Source: Mycoplasmopsis bovis PG45
GTDB taxonomy: Bacteria; Bacillota_I; Bacilli_A; Mycoplasmatales; Metamycoplasmataceae
DNA length: 64,000 nt
Reading direction: 5' to 3'
Assembly (NCBI RefSeq): GCF_000183385.1
Contig: NC_014760.1
Span: 620,001-684,000 of the forward strand
The number at the start of each line of letters is the position of its first letter. Position 1 is the first letter of the stretch. The notes under the pieces were generated by a model. The model was given only the letters and a program-made list of their open reading frames with translations, was not told the DNA's origin and made no database searches. The position numbers and the translations under genes were made by a program. This document shows positions 23,230 through 34,046 of this stretch, in pieces.

Positions 23230-23733
23230 ATGAATTTGAAAAAGATATTTGAGATGCAAAAAGATTTAGACAAGGCAATCATTAGTCGTAATGACATAGA
23301 TGCCTCTAATAGTAAAATAAGCCAAGCAGAGTTTGATGAAATGAAATTATTAGCAACTTTAGTTGAAACAGCTGAATTTGCTAATGAAGTTCAATCATTT
23401 AAATACTGAAAGGCTAACAAAAGCATTAATCGCGAAAAGGCTTTAGAAGAGTTTGCTGATATGCTTCACTTTGTTGGCTCTTTTGCATACAAATATAATG
23501 TTGATCCAGATATTGAACCATTAATATTATCTGACAATGTAAATAAACAAATTTGTTTATTATTTAGCACAATAAGTAGTGCAATAAACAATTTAAACAA
23601 ATATGTCATATCTCAGATGTTAGCCATTGCTTTAGGAGTTGCCAAGTTACTTAATTATTCTGAAGATGAAATAATTCACTGGTACTATATTAAAAATAAA
23701 AAAAATTACGAAAGAATAAAAGAAAAATATTAA
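23230..23733 (+). CDS. Dimeric (all-alpha) dUTP diphosphatase
   Basis: Hydrolyses dUTP to dUMP, keeping uracil out of DNA. The 167-residue protein carries the dimeric dUTPase / MazG-superfamily signature: KLLATLVETAEFANEVQSFKYW, then REKALEEFADMLHFVGSFA, where the E-x-x-E and E-x-x-D residues bind magnesium. The Trp of FKYWK is a TGA codon. The ATG at 23230 (MNLKKIFEMQ) is preferred to a TTG-like extension. The next gene follows after 23 nt and may be co-transcribed. Confidence 0.85.
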
Positions 23734-23756
23734 AATTTTGCAGTTAAGGAGTTATC

Positions 23757-25631
23757 ATAAAAAAAATAATTAAAAAATTATCTATTAGCATTTTGCCATT
23801 GCTCACAGCTCCTTTAATTGCTGCTAAGTGCTTTGGTAATTCAATTGTCACCACTAATCAAAATTACACTGTCGAAAGACATACTTTTGTTAATGCTGTT
23901 AAAGATTATGAGCACATTGGCAAAGAAGGTATTGATACCTACTATTTTAATAATGACAGAATTCCTTATGTATCTGTAAAACAGGCTCTTTCGGCACTTG
24001 AGGGTGTTGTCAACACTAAATTAATTAAAATTGGGAATGCTTTTAATGTTTTACATAATAAAAATTACCAAATTTATCATGCTAATGGAGCTTCCTTAAA
24101 ATTTAATTGAGAAAACAATGTGATTGAAATAAGCGACCCTAGGGTTTTTGGAATATTAAGTGGCAGAAAATCAATAGGTATTATGCATAACTTAACTCCT
24201 TTATCTTTTAGAAGCACTTACATTAATGGTAAGCCACAAGGCATCAAATTTGACCTTAGCAAATATAACTGAAAAATTCATGCAGTAAACAAGGAGCCTA
24301 TCATTCCTTTGTTTGTCTTTAATCTTTTATTCTTGAGCCAAAATTATTATAATTTACGTTTTAATGGTTCAGAGTACTATGGAGTTGACATTAATACAAT
24401 AATTAGAACTTCGCCTAATGCTTTAAGCGAGTTAACTAATAAATTTAAGATAAATCCTGAAACAAGCGCCCAAAGACAGGATGCGTTCCAGTCATTAAGA
24501 TTTGTGTTTGATAATTTTTATGGACTAGCCGAAGAGAAAAAAATCGACAAAGTTGGTTTTGAAAGCTGATTAGATCCAAGTATTAAAAAAGATATACTAA
24601 ATCGTGACCCTTTAATTTACAACAAAGGCTATTTTAAAGCCTTGCACGGACAAGTTAATGAGCTTCATACTTCCGTAAGACAATTTAATTACTATACTCC
24701 ATTAGAGTATACTGATAATAATTACATTAAGAGCTTGGTTAAACATTCATTGGATGAATATAAAAATAAAGTTAATTCTAAATTTGATTCTAAGTGACTA
24801 AATGCAGACCAATTGAGATCTAAATTAGCTGCTTTGAGAGAAAGAGCAGTATACCATGACGGTTATGAGTCTAGACGCCTATTAAAAGTGTCCCAAACAA
24901 TTAATGGTTTTAGATTAGTTGAAGGAAACGTTCCTGTTGTTAGATTTTTGCCTGATAAGAAAAGCGCTGTCATTACTTTAGATTCATTTAGTGCGGCTCC
25001 TTTAGAAAATCTTACAAATAATCCTGAAGAAAATTATATATTTGATTCTTTGGAATTGATGAAGTATGCTCTTGATGTAATTCAAAGAAGATCAATGGTG
25101 ACTGGAAAAGAAATAAATAATATTATTTTAGATATTTCACAAAATGGTGGTGGTAATGTTGCTGCTTTATATAAACTAATAGGATTAATTAAAGGCAAAC
25201 AAGACAGAAAAGCTTATTCATATTCTTTTAATACACTTACTAGAACCTTGGAAGAGTCGGTTTATAGAGCTGAAATTCCTAATAAATACTTGGATAAAAA
25301 TTATAAATGATTCTTATTAACAAGTAACCTAAGTTTTAGTGCTGCTAATGCTCTAGTAGCTTATACAGCTGCTGATAAGTCAAGTCCATCTAGTCGTAAT
25401 GTGCAAATTATTGGCCAAAGAACAGGTGGTGGAGCTTGCGCAATTATTCCTATTGTCCTTTCTGATGGCACTATGATAGTTGTAAGTTCAAATACAAAAA
25501 TAATGACTAAATCTAATGATAAACATTATGTTTCAGTCGAAAATGGCTTTGAAGTACCCGATAAATATAAATTAGATTATGAAGACTTTTATAATGATGA
25601 TGCTTTAGCAAAATTAGTATCAAAAAAATAG
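23757..25631 (+). CDS. S41-type peptidase lipoprotein, apparent AUA start
   Basis: Predicted exported lipoprotein of 624 residues with a C-terminal S41 peptidase-like domain. The signal peptide is IKKIIKKLSISILPLLTAPL followed by IAAKC, lipid Cys25. The S41 features are NIILDISQNGGGN, the candidate nucleophile Ser528 in LSFSAANAL, IIGQRTGGGACA and GFEVPDKYKL. The Lys expected in classical CtpA (GKG) is replaced by Gly, as in other S41 subgroups. A paralogue is encoded at 35849. The only start compatible with the signal peptide and the AAGGAG at 23746 is ATA at 23757; the first in-frame ATG or TTG would delete the n-region. Several Trp are TGA. Confidence 0.8.
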
Positions 25632-25650
25632 CCTTTTGTGGCTATTTTTT
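25623..25650 (+). terminator. Terminator after the S41 lipoprotein gene
   Basis: AAAAATAGCC/GGCTATTTTT hairpin with a 6-nt loop and T-run. Symmetric enough to serve the convergent tsf gene too. Confidence 0.8.
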
Positions 25651-25664
25651 AACTAATTTTATTA

Positions 25665-26561
25665 TTACATTGACTTATTCATTTGCTCAGCTACTTCAGC
25701 AGCAAAGTCTGTTTCTTTTTTTTCAATACCTTCACCTAATCCAAATCTTATAGCTTTAATTAAGCTAAGTTTGTTGTCTTTTAGATATTGTTCAACAGTC
25801 TTAGACTCGTCCATAATAAGTCTTTGTGAAAGAAGTGTAACTTCAGATATTTTTTTGTCCACAAAGCCTTTTCTAATGGTTTCTTGGATTTTTTCAGGTT
25901 TATTCTCAAAACCAGCTGGTTCTTTAAATTCAGAAGCAAATCTTTCTAACACATATGATGGAATATCATCAGCAAATATATATTCAGGATTCATTGCGCT
26001 TAAGTGCATTGCTACATTTCTTGCAGCTTCAGCATTTACTCCATTTGTAAGTAAAATTGCGCCAATTTTTCCATTAATGTGAACAAATGTAGAAACAGAT
26101 TGGCCTGTTCCTGCATCAATAAGTGCAAAACGTCTTAATTCAATTTTTTCACCGCATTTAGCACTGTATGATGAAATTAAGTCAGCTATTGATTCATCTG
26201 ATCCTTCAGCTTTAAGTGCCAAGGCTGCTTCAGCACCATTTTCTTTAACTAATTCATAATTAGCAACGATGGTTTTTGCGACTGTATTTGCTAATGCAAC
26301 AAATTCATCACCATGAGCCACAAAGTCTGTTTCACAGTTTAATTCAACTAAAACTGCTCTATTGCTATTGCCTGCTTCAACTAAAAGACCATCAGCTGAA
26401 ACTCTGTTTGCCTTTGAAGCTGCTTTAATTTTTCCATTTTTCTTTAAAAATGAAATAGCTTCTTCAACATCTCAGTTTGAAGCTTCTAAAGCTTTTTTAC
26501 AATCAGACATACCCGCTGCTGTTCTTTCACGAAGTTCTTTGATTAGAGCCATTTTATCCAT
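25665..26561 (-). CDS. tsf: Elongation factor Ts
   Basis: Nucleotide exchange factor for EF-Tu, 298 residues. The N-terminal UBA-like segment is ALIKELRERTAAGMSDCKKALEAS, with the Trp of SNWDVEEAI from TGA. The core has ELNCETDFVA and AMNPEYI. The start MDKMALIKEL at 26561 follows AGAGGT. It is second gene in the rpsB-tsf operon, 49 nt after rpsB. Confidence 0.96.
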
Positions 26562-26610
26562 AACACTACCTCTTTAAGATTATAAATATTACAATATTAT
26601 TTTATTTAAA

Positions 26611-27564
26611 TTATTCTGTAACTTCAGCGCTTGTTGTAGTTTTTTTTACATTTCTAACTGTTTGGGCACCAGTTTGTTCAAAGCTTCTTCTTTGGTTAAC
26701 AAATCTTGGATTTTGAACTCTGTCTGTTTTGAACTCAGGCAATATAACTTTGTCATCGCCTTGGTAAGCAAATTTAGCTTTTCCACCACGAGCAGTAGCG
26801 ATTGCGTCAGCTAAAATTGTCATAATTAAAGTAATACTTTTAGCTGAATCATCATTTGCAGGAATACCAAAGTCAACAGCATCAGGATTAGAGTTTGAGT
26901 CTAAGATACCTATAACTTTTACACCCTTGCTTCTTGCTTCTTTAACTGCTATAGCATCAACGTTAGGGTCAGCAACAATCATAAATGATGGAAGACTTTG
27001 CATCTTTCTTATACCATCAAGATTTTTGTGTAATTTGTCTAATTCTTTTTGTTTGATTAGACCTTCTTTTTTGGTATATCCTTGGAATTTCTTAGCAGCT
27101 TGAGATTCTAATTCTTCCATTACTTTAACTCTTTTGAAAATTGTAGAAGCATTAGTTAATGTTCCGCCTAATCATCTTTCAGATACATAGAAACTGCCAG
27201 TTCTTAACGCATTTTCTTTAATTGTGTCTTTAGCTTGCTTCTTAGTACCAACAAAAATAAATGTTGTTCTAGGGTTTTTAGCAACAAATTTGTTCAAAAT
27301 GTTGTATGCAAATTCTAAACGTTGCAATGTAACATTTGTGTTGATCATATGCATTCCACGTTTTGATTGTGGGTATAGAAATTCCTTCATTTTAGGATTT
27401 CACATACTTTTTTTATGACCAAAATATGTTCCAGCTTCTAATAATTTTTCTCTAGAAACAATAGTAGGTTTAACTTCTTTTGAAGCTTTAGAATCATCAG
27501 CTTTTTCAGCCATATTATTTTCAGCTGTAGTAGCTTGTTCAACTTTTAAGTTTTCGTTTTCCAT
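26611..27564 (-). CDS. rpsB: 30S ribosomal protein S2
   Basis: Small-subunit protein at the 30S head-body junction, 317 residues. Core motifs are [46 protein letters not shown] and [12 protein letters not shown]. An N-terminal extension of about 40 residues ([17 protein letters not shown], then MAEKADDSK) and a basic C-terminal tail make it longer than the usual roughly 240-260 residues. The start at 27564 follows AAGGAA. Trp residues (SMWNP, SERWLGG) are TGA-encoded. It is first gene of rpsB-tsf. Confidence 0.96.
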
Positions 27565-27579
27565 AAAATAAAATTCCTT

Positions 27580-27660
27580 TAGTTTGTTATATCTTCCTAC
27601 TACTTCTAACGCCTAGCACCTTTTCTCAAGGCACACCCAAGCGAATCCATAATAGTGTAA
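27580..27660 (-). promoter_or_regulatory. Structured leader of rpsB-tsf
   Basis: The 5' untranslated region contains a GC-richer block. On the minus strand GTGCCTT and AAGGTGC pair with wobbles around a GAGAA-type loop, flanked by GGGT and TAGGCGTTAGAAG. S2 operons in several phyla carry autoregulatory leaders. I infer such a role here from position and structure only. Confidence 0.35.
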
Positions 27661-27758
27661 ATAATTTGATATCAAATTTAATTAAAAATTCTTTTTAATT
27701 ATAAAGTAAAACACAAAAAATAAGCCAATTTTGACTAAAAAATTGGTGGAATTTTTGC

Positions 27759-28685
27759 CTACTTAGTAACAGATTCATTTACATCAAAAATTCGTTTAAT
27801 CTTTTCTTCGAATTCTCTTGATTTAGCAATGTGATAATTTACTATTTCGATGTTGTCAAAGGCTTTGATTAGTTGGTTATGCGAATTTTGTTTTCATGCT
27901 AATCCATCAGAAATTAAAATGAAATAGTGGCCTGTTGCATGCAGTTCGTTTTTTCTGTTTATATAGCTCTCTATAATTTCATTTGGCTTTGAGCCACCAG
28001 TTTCAAAATAATTTAACTCAATATTAAGTGCTTTCCCATTTTTAACTAATACAATATCAGCTATTTTATTATGCAATCCATCAGTAAACTTTAGGTTGTT
28101 GCTTTCTATGTCTTTAAACCTAACTTGCTTATAGAAAGTTAAATTGTATTTTGATGCTACTGATATTATTAAATTTTCACACAGTACCTGAAAATTTTGA
28201 CCACTTCTATTTTTTCGCCCATGTGTATCTAAACCGACCAATGTACCTGTTAAATAGTCTATTACATTTCTTTTTAAAATGTCAGTAAACAAATTTCTTA
28301 GTCCTGTCTTTTTAAAAAAGTCAAGATATTTTTTTATTTCATCAAAAGACAATTTATCCTGAGCTACAAAAAATTCTAAGTCATTGACAACTTGATTCTC
28401 GTTGTCAAATATTTCTAACTTTGTTTGTCTATTTAATAAATGTTCTCTGTCCTGCTTTGATAATGCTAATAAAAATGGAAAAGTCTGTACAACAGATGGA
28501 AGCTTTGATAGCAAAGCAATAAAACTATCGTCAAAATTATTGGTCTTAGATATTAATGAATTTAAAGCATTAAATTCCACTTCCAATTGTTCTGGCAATT
28601 TAACATTTTGTCAATTCACAAAATAAGCATAGTTTTTGTTTGTTGGTAATAATGTTTCAACAAAATAATCAATTTTATTACTCAT
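27759..28685 (-). CDS. Type II restriction endonuclease, DpnII/MboI-like
   Basis: Predicted nuclease of a GATC-type restriction-modification pair, 308 residues. The probable PD-(D/E)xK centre is in KFTDGLHNKIADIVLVKNGK followed by ALNIELNYFETGGSKPNEI, which resembles the E-x-N-F-Y-x-x-G-G-S-K segment of DpnII-family enzymes. The start MSNKIDYF at 28685 lies inside the end of the methylase gene (8-nt overlap), so translation is probably coupled. GATC specificity is inferred from family resemblance and the Dam-like partner. Confidence 0.8.
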
Positions 28686-29526
28686 TAACTTCCTTTATAT
28701 AGTTTGTAATTATAACTTCTTCCCCTACTCTTTTACTTGCATTAGAATTAATTAATCTTTTCACTTTTAAGACTGTAATATAGTAATCTTTGTATAAATC
28801 TCTAATCAATTCAGTGTTATGATTTGTAAGCATTAGATAACAACCTCTTTTATCTAATTCTTTAAATACTTTAGCTAGTCTTTTATGATCATTTAAAGTA
28901 AAACCATCTTTTGCATATGAAGTAAACGTGCTGTTATTAAGTGGAGCATATGGGCTGTCAAAAAAGACAAAATCACCTTTTGATGCAGTTTTAACTGCCA
29001 TTTCAAAATCTGTACTTGTTATAACTTTGTTTTGTAATCATTCACTTGCTTTTAAAATATTGTCTTTATCAAATGATCTTATGTTTTCCTTATTATTAAA
29101 AGGCACATTAAACAATCCTTTTGAATTAACTCTATACAAGCCATTGAAACAACGTTTATTTAGATAAATAAATAGTGCAGCATGTAAAACATCATAATTA
29201 CCTTTTTGAATCTTTTCATTAAAAAGATTTCTGCATTCATAATAATCACTTTTAAAAGTGAATTTATTATCTAATTCATTTAGCTTATCTATTAATTCAT
29301 TTGGACTGTCTTTGACTATTTTATAGGTATGAATTAAACTTTTGTTAATGTCATTTATATAACTAACTTGGTTATATTTAAGCGAAAATAATAGTGCACC
29401 TGCACCAACAAAAGGCTCATAATAGTCATTAAATTTAGATGGAATTTTGTTCAAAATTTCCTCTAATAACTGGCGTTTTCCACCTGCTCATTTTACAAAG
29501 GGACTTGGAGTAGTTGATGATAACAT
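28678..29526 (-). CDS. dam: Dam-type DNA adenine methyltransferase (D12 class)
   Basis: Modification enzyme expected to methylate N6 of adenine, probably in GATC, 282 residues. The SAM-binding region has SPFVKWAGGKRQLL and YYEPFVGAGALLFSL, and FIYLNKRCFNGLYRVN is typical of D12-class Dam enzymes. Catalytic motif IV reads DSPY (Asp190) rather than the usual DPPY. The gene lies directly upstream of the endonuclease gene, allowing methylation before cutting. Two Trp are TGA (VKWAG, SEWLQ). Confidence 0.88.
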
Positions 29527-29904
29527 ACATTAATTTTACTAATAAATTTAAAGCTTTTAAATAGATAAATTTTCCAGCTTGCCTTAATTATTAATGTATA
29601 AACAAAACAATATTCTTAGTTGTTATATTTTACGTTTTGTAATTATGCTTACAATGATTTGATGGTTTATTCACAACTTTATTAGCCATTTTTTAACAGA
29701 TAACATTGCGGGTGTTAAATTAAACACCAAACATTTTGTGCAAAATTTTTTGGAATTTTAATTTATTCTGTTAATTTCCTAAAGAGACTATTTTATAGCA
29801 TTAAAACAATACTGATATTTTTATTTTATGAAAAGTCACGGTGTTCTGTTTTCATAAATATTTGCACAAAATATTATATCTAATACATAATATATAATTT
29901 GATT
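29527..29904 (+). promoter_or_regulatory. Upstream region of the riboswitch-lipoprotein operon
   Basis: A 378-bp gene-free region between the divergent dam and lipoprotein operons. A probable promoter lies at its end: TTGCAC at 29862-29867, with CATAAT at 29886-29891 (18-nt spacer) or TATAAT at 29893-29898. I see no open frame of interest. Confidence 0.45.
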
Positions 29905-29998
29905 GACAAGGGTGCTGTAAAAGGCTGAGATTATACCTATGAGTTGATCACGGTAATTCGTGCGTATCTCGATATTTATTTTTAATATCCTCCTTGTC
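29905..29998 (+). promoter_or_regulatory. TPP (THI-box) riboswitch before the lipoprotein operon
   Basis: A complete TPP-sensor signature: P1 GACAAGG (29905-29911) pairs perfectly with CCTTGTC (29992-29998). Inside are GGGTGC, GGCTGAGA (CTGAGA at 29925-29930), ACCTATGAG, and TTGATCACGGTAATTCGTGCG. The last matches the P4-P5 consensus, with an ACG/CGT stem around GTAATT. A terminator overlaps its 3' end. The only genes downstream are surface lipoproteins. Confidence 0.92.
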
Positions 29999-30013
29999 GT
30001 GGGATATTTTTTT
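29984..30013 (+). terminator. Riboswitch-associated terminator
   Basis: AATATCC (29984-29990) pairs with GGATATT (30002-30008), followed by a run of T. Its loop contains the 3' strand of riboswitch helix P1. AATATC can alternatively pair with upstream GATATT at 29971-29976, a candidate antiterminator. Confidence 0.75.
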
Positions 30014-30042
30014 ATCCAAAAATTGATATTTAAGGATATATT

Positions 30043-31416
30043 ATGAAAAAAAATAAATTATTACTATCACTTGGTTCACTATCTATTTTTAGTGCAATTC
30101 CATTTGTTGCTGCTAAATGTGATAATACAGAAACTAAAGATAATAATAATAGTAGTAGTAGTAGTAAAGAATCTGGAACTACTAATCCTGGAACAACTGA
30201 AAAAGAAAGCGCTAAAGTTGACTTAGACAAACTTGGTGACAAGGTTAAAGAAGAACTAAACAAGTTAGCTAAAGAAAAAGTAACAAAAGAAGAAGTTCTT
30301 GCAGTTCTTAAAACTGAAAAAGGTTTAGAAAAACTAACTACTGAAGACTTAACTAAAGTCGAATTTAAGGACAACAAGTTAACTATTGAGGCAAACAAAG
30401 ATTCAAAACTAGTTTCAGGCACTTATGTATTTAATGCCCAAGTGCAACCTCCTAAAACTGATTCAGTTATAGATTTATCAAGCTTAGAATTAAATGGTGA
30501 AGTTAAAAAAGCCCTAAAGGCTGAAGCTAAAGAAAAACCTGAAAAAACAAAGATTCTTGGCGCTCTAAAAAAAGACAAGAATTTTGAAAAGTTAACTGAA
30601 AGTGATTTTGAAGTTTCATTTAAAGATAGTGTTTTAACTATAACTGCATCTTCAAAATCTACATTGATTAAAGGCAAGCTGACAGTGAATAGCAAAACTG
30701 AATTAGATAATATTTCATTAACTGATGAAGTTAAGAAAAAATTACAAGAAGAATTACAAAAATCAGAGTTTAAGTCTGACAGCATCGTTACTGTTTTAAA
30801 AACCCAACCAGAGTTAAAAGCATTGGGAACTAAAGATGTTGAAACCAAAAAAGAAGGCAACAAGCTAAGTGTTTCAGCTAAAAGTAATTCAGCTAAGTTT
30901 ACAGGAACATTAAGTTTTATCTTTAAAGTTATGTTGGATAAAATGATGACTGATGATGTCAAAAAAGAGCTAAGCTCTGAAGTAAAGGAAAACCCAAATA
31001 CATCTAATGTTGTAAATGCTCTTAAGAAAGTGCCTGGATTAGTAACTTTAAGTTCAAATGATATAAAAATTGAATTCAGCTCAGGTAAGTTAGTTATTTC
31101 TGCTACAGAGGAATCAAAACTAGTTATAGGTTCTGTTTCTATTGAAAAGAGCGCTACTTTAGGCAAGATTAACCTATCAACATATAATTTTGATGAAAAA
31201 CAAAAGAAAGACCTACTTAATGCTATTGATGAATCAAGTGATGAAGAAAACGATTTACGAAAAACTAGTGTTTGATTTACACTGAAAGGTATATTCAAAA
31301 ATGGTTTAGGAGAATCAGATTTTGAAATTGAAGTTGATAATGACAAAAAAAGTCTTACTATTAAAGCTGTACAAGGGTCAAAAATACTTGATGGTGAAAT
31401 AAAGCTTAATAAGTAG
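30043..31416 (+). CDS. Repeat-domain lipoprotein (Lipoprotein_17-like)
   Basis: Predicted surface lipoprotein of 457 residues. The signal peptide MKKNKLLLSLGSLSIFSAI ends at the lipobox FVAAKC. A short Asn/Ser linker is followed by about five units of 75-85 residues with the recurring pattern VKKxL...LKK..GLE.LT..DF.V.F.D..LTI.A...SKLI.G. This matches the mycoplasma lipoprotein-associated repeat (probably PF04200). It is first gene after the TPP riboswitch; AAGGA lies 6-7 nt before the ATG. It stops at TAG 31414-31416, but a further degraded unit continues in frame to 31710, so the gene was probably longer. Function unknown. Confidence 0.85.
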
Positions 31417-31710
31417 TTGGCTAATTCTAGTTTAAACGGAAAAGTTTATTTAAGCAAACTTAAACTTGATGAAATCTTTATAACCAACTTTCTAGAAGAA
31501 TTTGACGGCGGACTTAGAAATAAACTAAGTGCTGCAAAACTATTAAAAACTCTTAAAGGTTTAGAAAAAATAAACCAAGCTGACTTTGATGAAATTAAAG
31601 AAGAAAAAGAATCGGAAAGTTCAGATAAATTCAAAAAAAGTCACAATCAAAGCAAGTAGCACTCAAAACTAATTTCCGGAACATTGATAATTGAGAAAAA
31701 AGACAAATAA
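31417..31710 (+). pseudogene. Decayed sixth repeat unit of the preceding lipoprotein
   Basis: In frame with the upstream gene after its TAG, the sequence encodes a clear repeat unit (LSAAKLLKTLKGLEKINQAD). It has another TAG after a seven-A run near 31633-31639; a shifted frame there gives KVTIKASST. It then resumes in the original frame as SKLISGTLIIEKKDK up to TAA at 31708. One nonsense codon plus two compensating indels indicate decay. Confidence 0.7.
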
Positions 31711-31734
31711 TTTGAACCATTTAAAAGGAACTAG

Positions 31735-34044
31735 ATGAAATTAAAAAAGATATTTAATAAGTATATAGCTATTGTTCCTGTGCTTGTTACAATTCCTTTG
31801 ATAGCTGCTAAATGTGAATATGATCCTGGTGTTAAAGTATTTTATGACTTAAATCAATTAAGACTAGAGGCAGTAGAGAAAGAATCGTTAGAGCTTATTG
31901 ATAATTATGAAAAAAATATCACTAAATTTTGGAGTGATAGGCAAGCTTTAAATGAATTAAAAAAACTTGCTGCTAAAGTTAGGGAAATTGAACACAAGGC
32001 TGAACAAGAGCTTAAAGAATATTCTGAGCCAGCGAAAGCAAAAGTAGAACATGAAGATTCTGATGAAAAAGATTCTTCGGTTTTAACCGCAAAAAAAGCT
32101 TTAGCTAAATTTGATAGATCAGCAACAGAAATTAAAATACCTAGTGAATTTACAAAAATTGGAAAAAATGCTTTTAACAATTTTTACAATTTAGGAAAAA
32201 TTGAGTTTCATGATAATGTCACTGAAATAAGGCAAGGGGCTTTTGATAACACTGACCTAGATAGTGTTACACTTCCAAAAAACTTAAAAGTTTTAGGTGG
32301 TTTTGCAAATACTTATATTAAGACTTTAGAAATTCCGCAAAGTGTTACTAAAATTTTGCAAGGCTCTTTTGACAATACTAATATTGGAACAATAAAACTT
32401 CCTGAAAAATTAACTGAATTAGGTGGATTTAAAGCTACTGGTATTAGTGAATTAAAACTCCCAGAATCTTTAACTAAAATTTATGAAAACTCATTCGATG
32501 AAACCCCTATAGCAAAACTAAAGTTAAATAAAAATTTAAAGATTCTGGGTGGATTTAATACACTACGGAATTTAGAAGAATTTGAGTTTAATGACCAGTT
32601 AGAAGAGATATTAGATGAAAGTTTTTTAAACTTTAATCTAACTTCTTTAAAATTACCTAATTCATTAAAAATACTTGGTGGTTTTCAGCAATCTAATATT
32701 ACAGACTTATCTCTTAACGAAGGCCTAATTGAAATAAAACCAAATTCTTTTGCTGAATCAAAAGGAATTAAGAGATTGAGTTTACCACAGTCACTAAAAA
32801 AATTAGGTGGATTTCAAGGAACTAATATTTTAGCTCTTAGACTCCCCAAGGGTTTAGAATCTATTTCGAAAAATGCCTTTGATAAAACTATAATAACTGA
32901 CTTAGACCTGCCTGAAGGCCTTGTATCATTCGGTGGTTTTGCTGAATCGCAAATATCTGAAATCAAATTTCCTAAGAGCTTATTACACATTGAGCCCAAT
33001 ACTCTTGACTTCAAGAAAGCACGAAATAAAGAATATAAATTAGAGTTGCCAGAAAAACTAATTTCATTTGGTGGTTTTAAAAACTGAAATATAAGTGAAA
33101 TTAAATTTCCAGAAACTCTTAGAGATATTTGAGCTGAAACATTAGACTATAGCAAGATTTCAGAGATTAATTTACCAAGTAATCTTAACTCTTTTGGCGG
33201 TTTTGCAGGAACAAAAATTAAGAGCATTCAGTTCCCTGAATCACTTAAAATTATTCATCAAAACACTTTAGATGAAACTAAGATTAGCGAGATCAGACTC
33301 CCTAATAAATTAGAAGTTTTAGGAGGTTTTGCTAATACACCAATAACTAAATTAAGCACACCTAAGTCACTAAAAACTACTCTTAAAGAAACATTTAGAA
33401 ATTCAAAATTAAACAGAATTAGATTTAATAAAGGCTTAATTGAATTAGCTGGTTTTGAAAACTTAGTTGATATCGATGCAATTACACTTCCTGAAACTCT
33501 TTTAGAAATTAAAGACGGTGCTTTTGCTAATAATAGATTAAAAGAAATTAAGCTCCCAAGTCACTTAAAAGTTTTATCAGGCTTTTCAGGTAAGAGTTCA
33601 GAAATAAAAGAAGTTATTTTGCCTGAATCATTAGAAATTATTGGCAATAGTACTTTTAATTTTAATGAACATATTACTTCGGTTAAATTGCCAAGTAAAT
33701 TAATTGAAGTATCTGGATTTAGTTCAACTAATATTAGAGAGTTAGATATACCTGAATCAGTAATTAAGCTTGGTGGATTTAATCAAACTTTAATCAGAAA
33801 CTTGAAACTTCCAGATAATTTAGAATCATTCGAAGGCTTTCATGAAAGTAAGATTAAAAAATTGGTGTTTCCTAAATTTTTAAGATTTGCAGATATAAGT
33901 AAATCACACTGAAAATCACTTGAAACAATTGATGTGTACAGCAAATATCTAGTCAAAAGTAAGTGATGAGACAATATGAAGGAAGATGACTATAACCAAT
34001 TAATTAAATTGGTTGATAAAACAAATAGCAGGAGAGATAAATAA
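31735..34044 (+). CDS. Leucine-rich-repeat lipoprotein (BspA-like, GGF repeats)
   Basis: Predicted surface lipoprotein of 769 residues. The signal peptide ends at LIAAKC near residue 27. A helical, charged region (to about residue 125) precedes roughly 14 copies of a 42-residue double leucine-rich repeat of the LRR_5/BspA type. Each carries a G-G-F landmark, e.g. LPEKLTELGGFKATGISELK, then LPESLTKIYENSFDET. The last five are more divergent (LAGF, LSGF, VSGF, LGGF, FEGF). TGA encodes Trp in FKNWNIS, IWAET and KSHWKS. BspA-like repeats often bind host proteins; that role is inference. Second gene of the riboswitch operon, 2 nt before the next ATG. Confidence 0.88.
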
Positions 34045-34046
34045 CT

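Noticed and set aside
30140-30166. AAT/AGT trinucleotide run as a phase-variation tract
   Set aside because: It lies inside coding sequence after the signal peptide, so unit changes would only lengthen an Asn/Ser linker, not switch expression.
30423-31346. 307-codon minus-strand frame antisense to the repeat lipoprotein
   Set aside because: Ser/Leu-rich shadow of a Lys/Glu-rich repeat gene; no start signals and no family resemblance.
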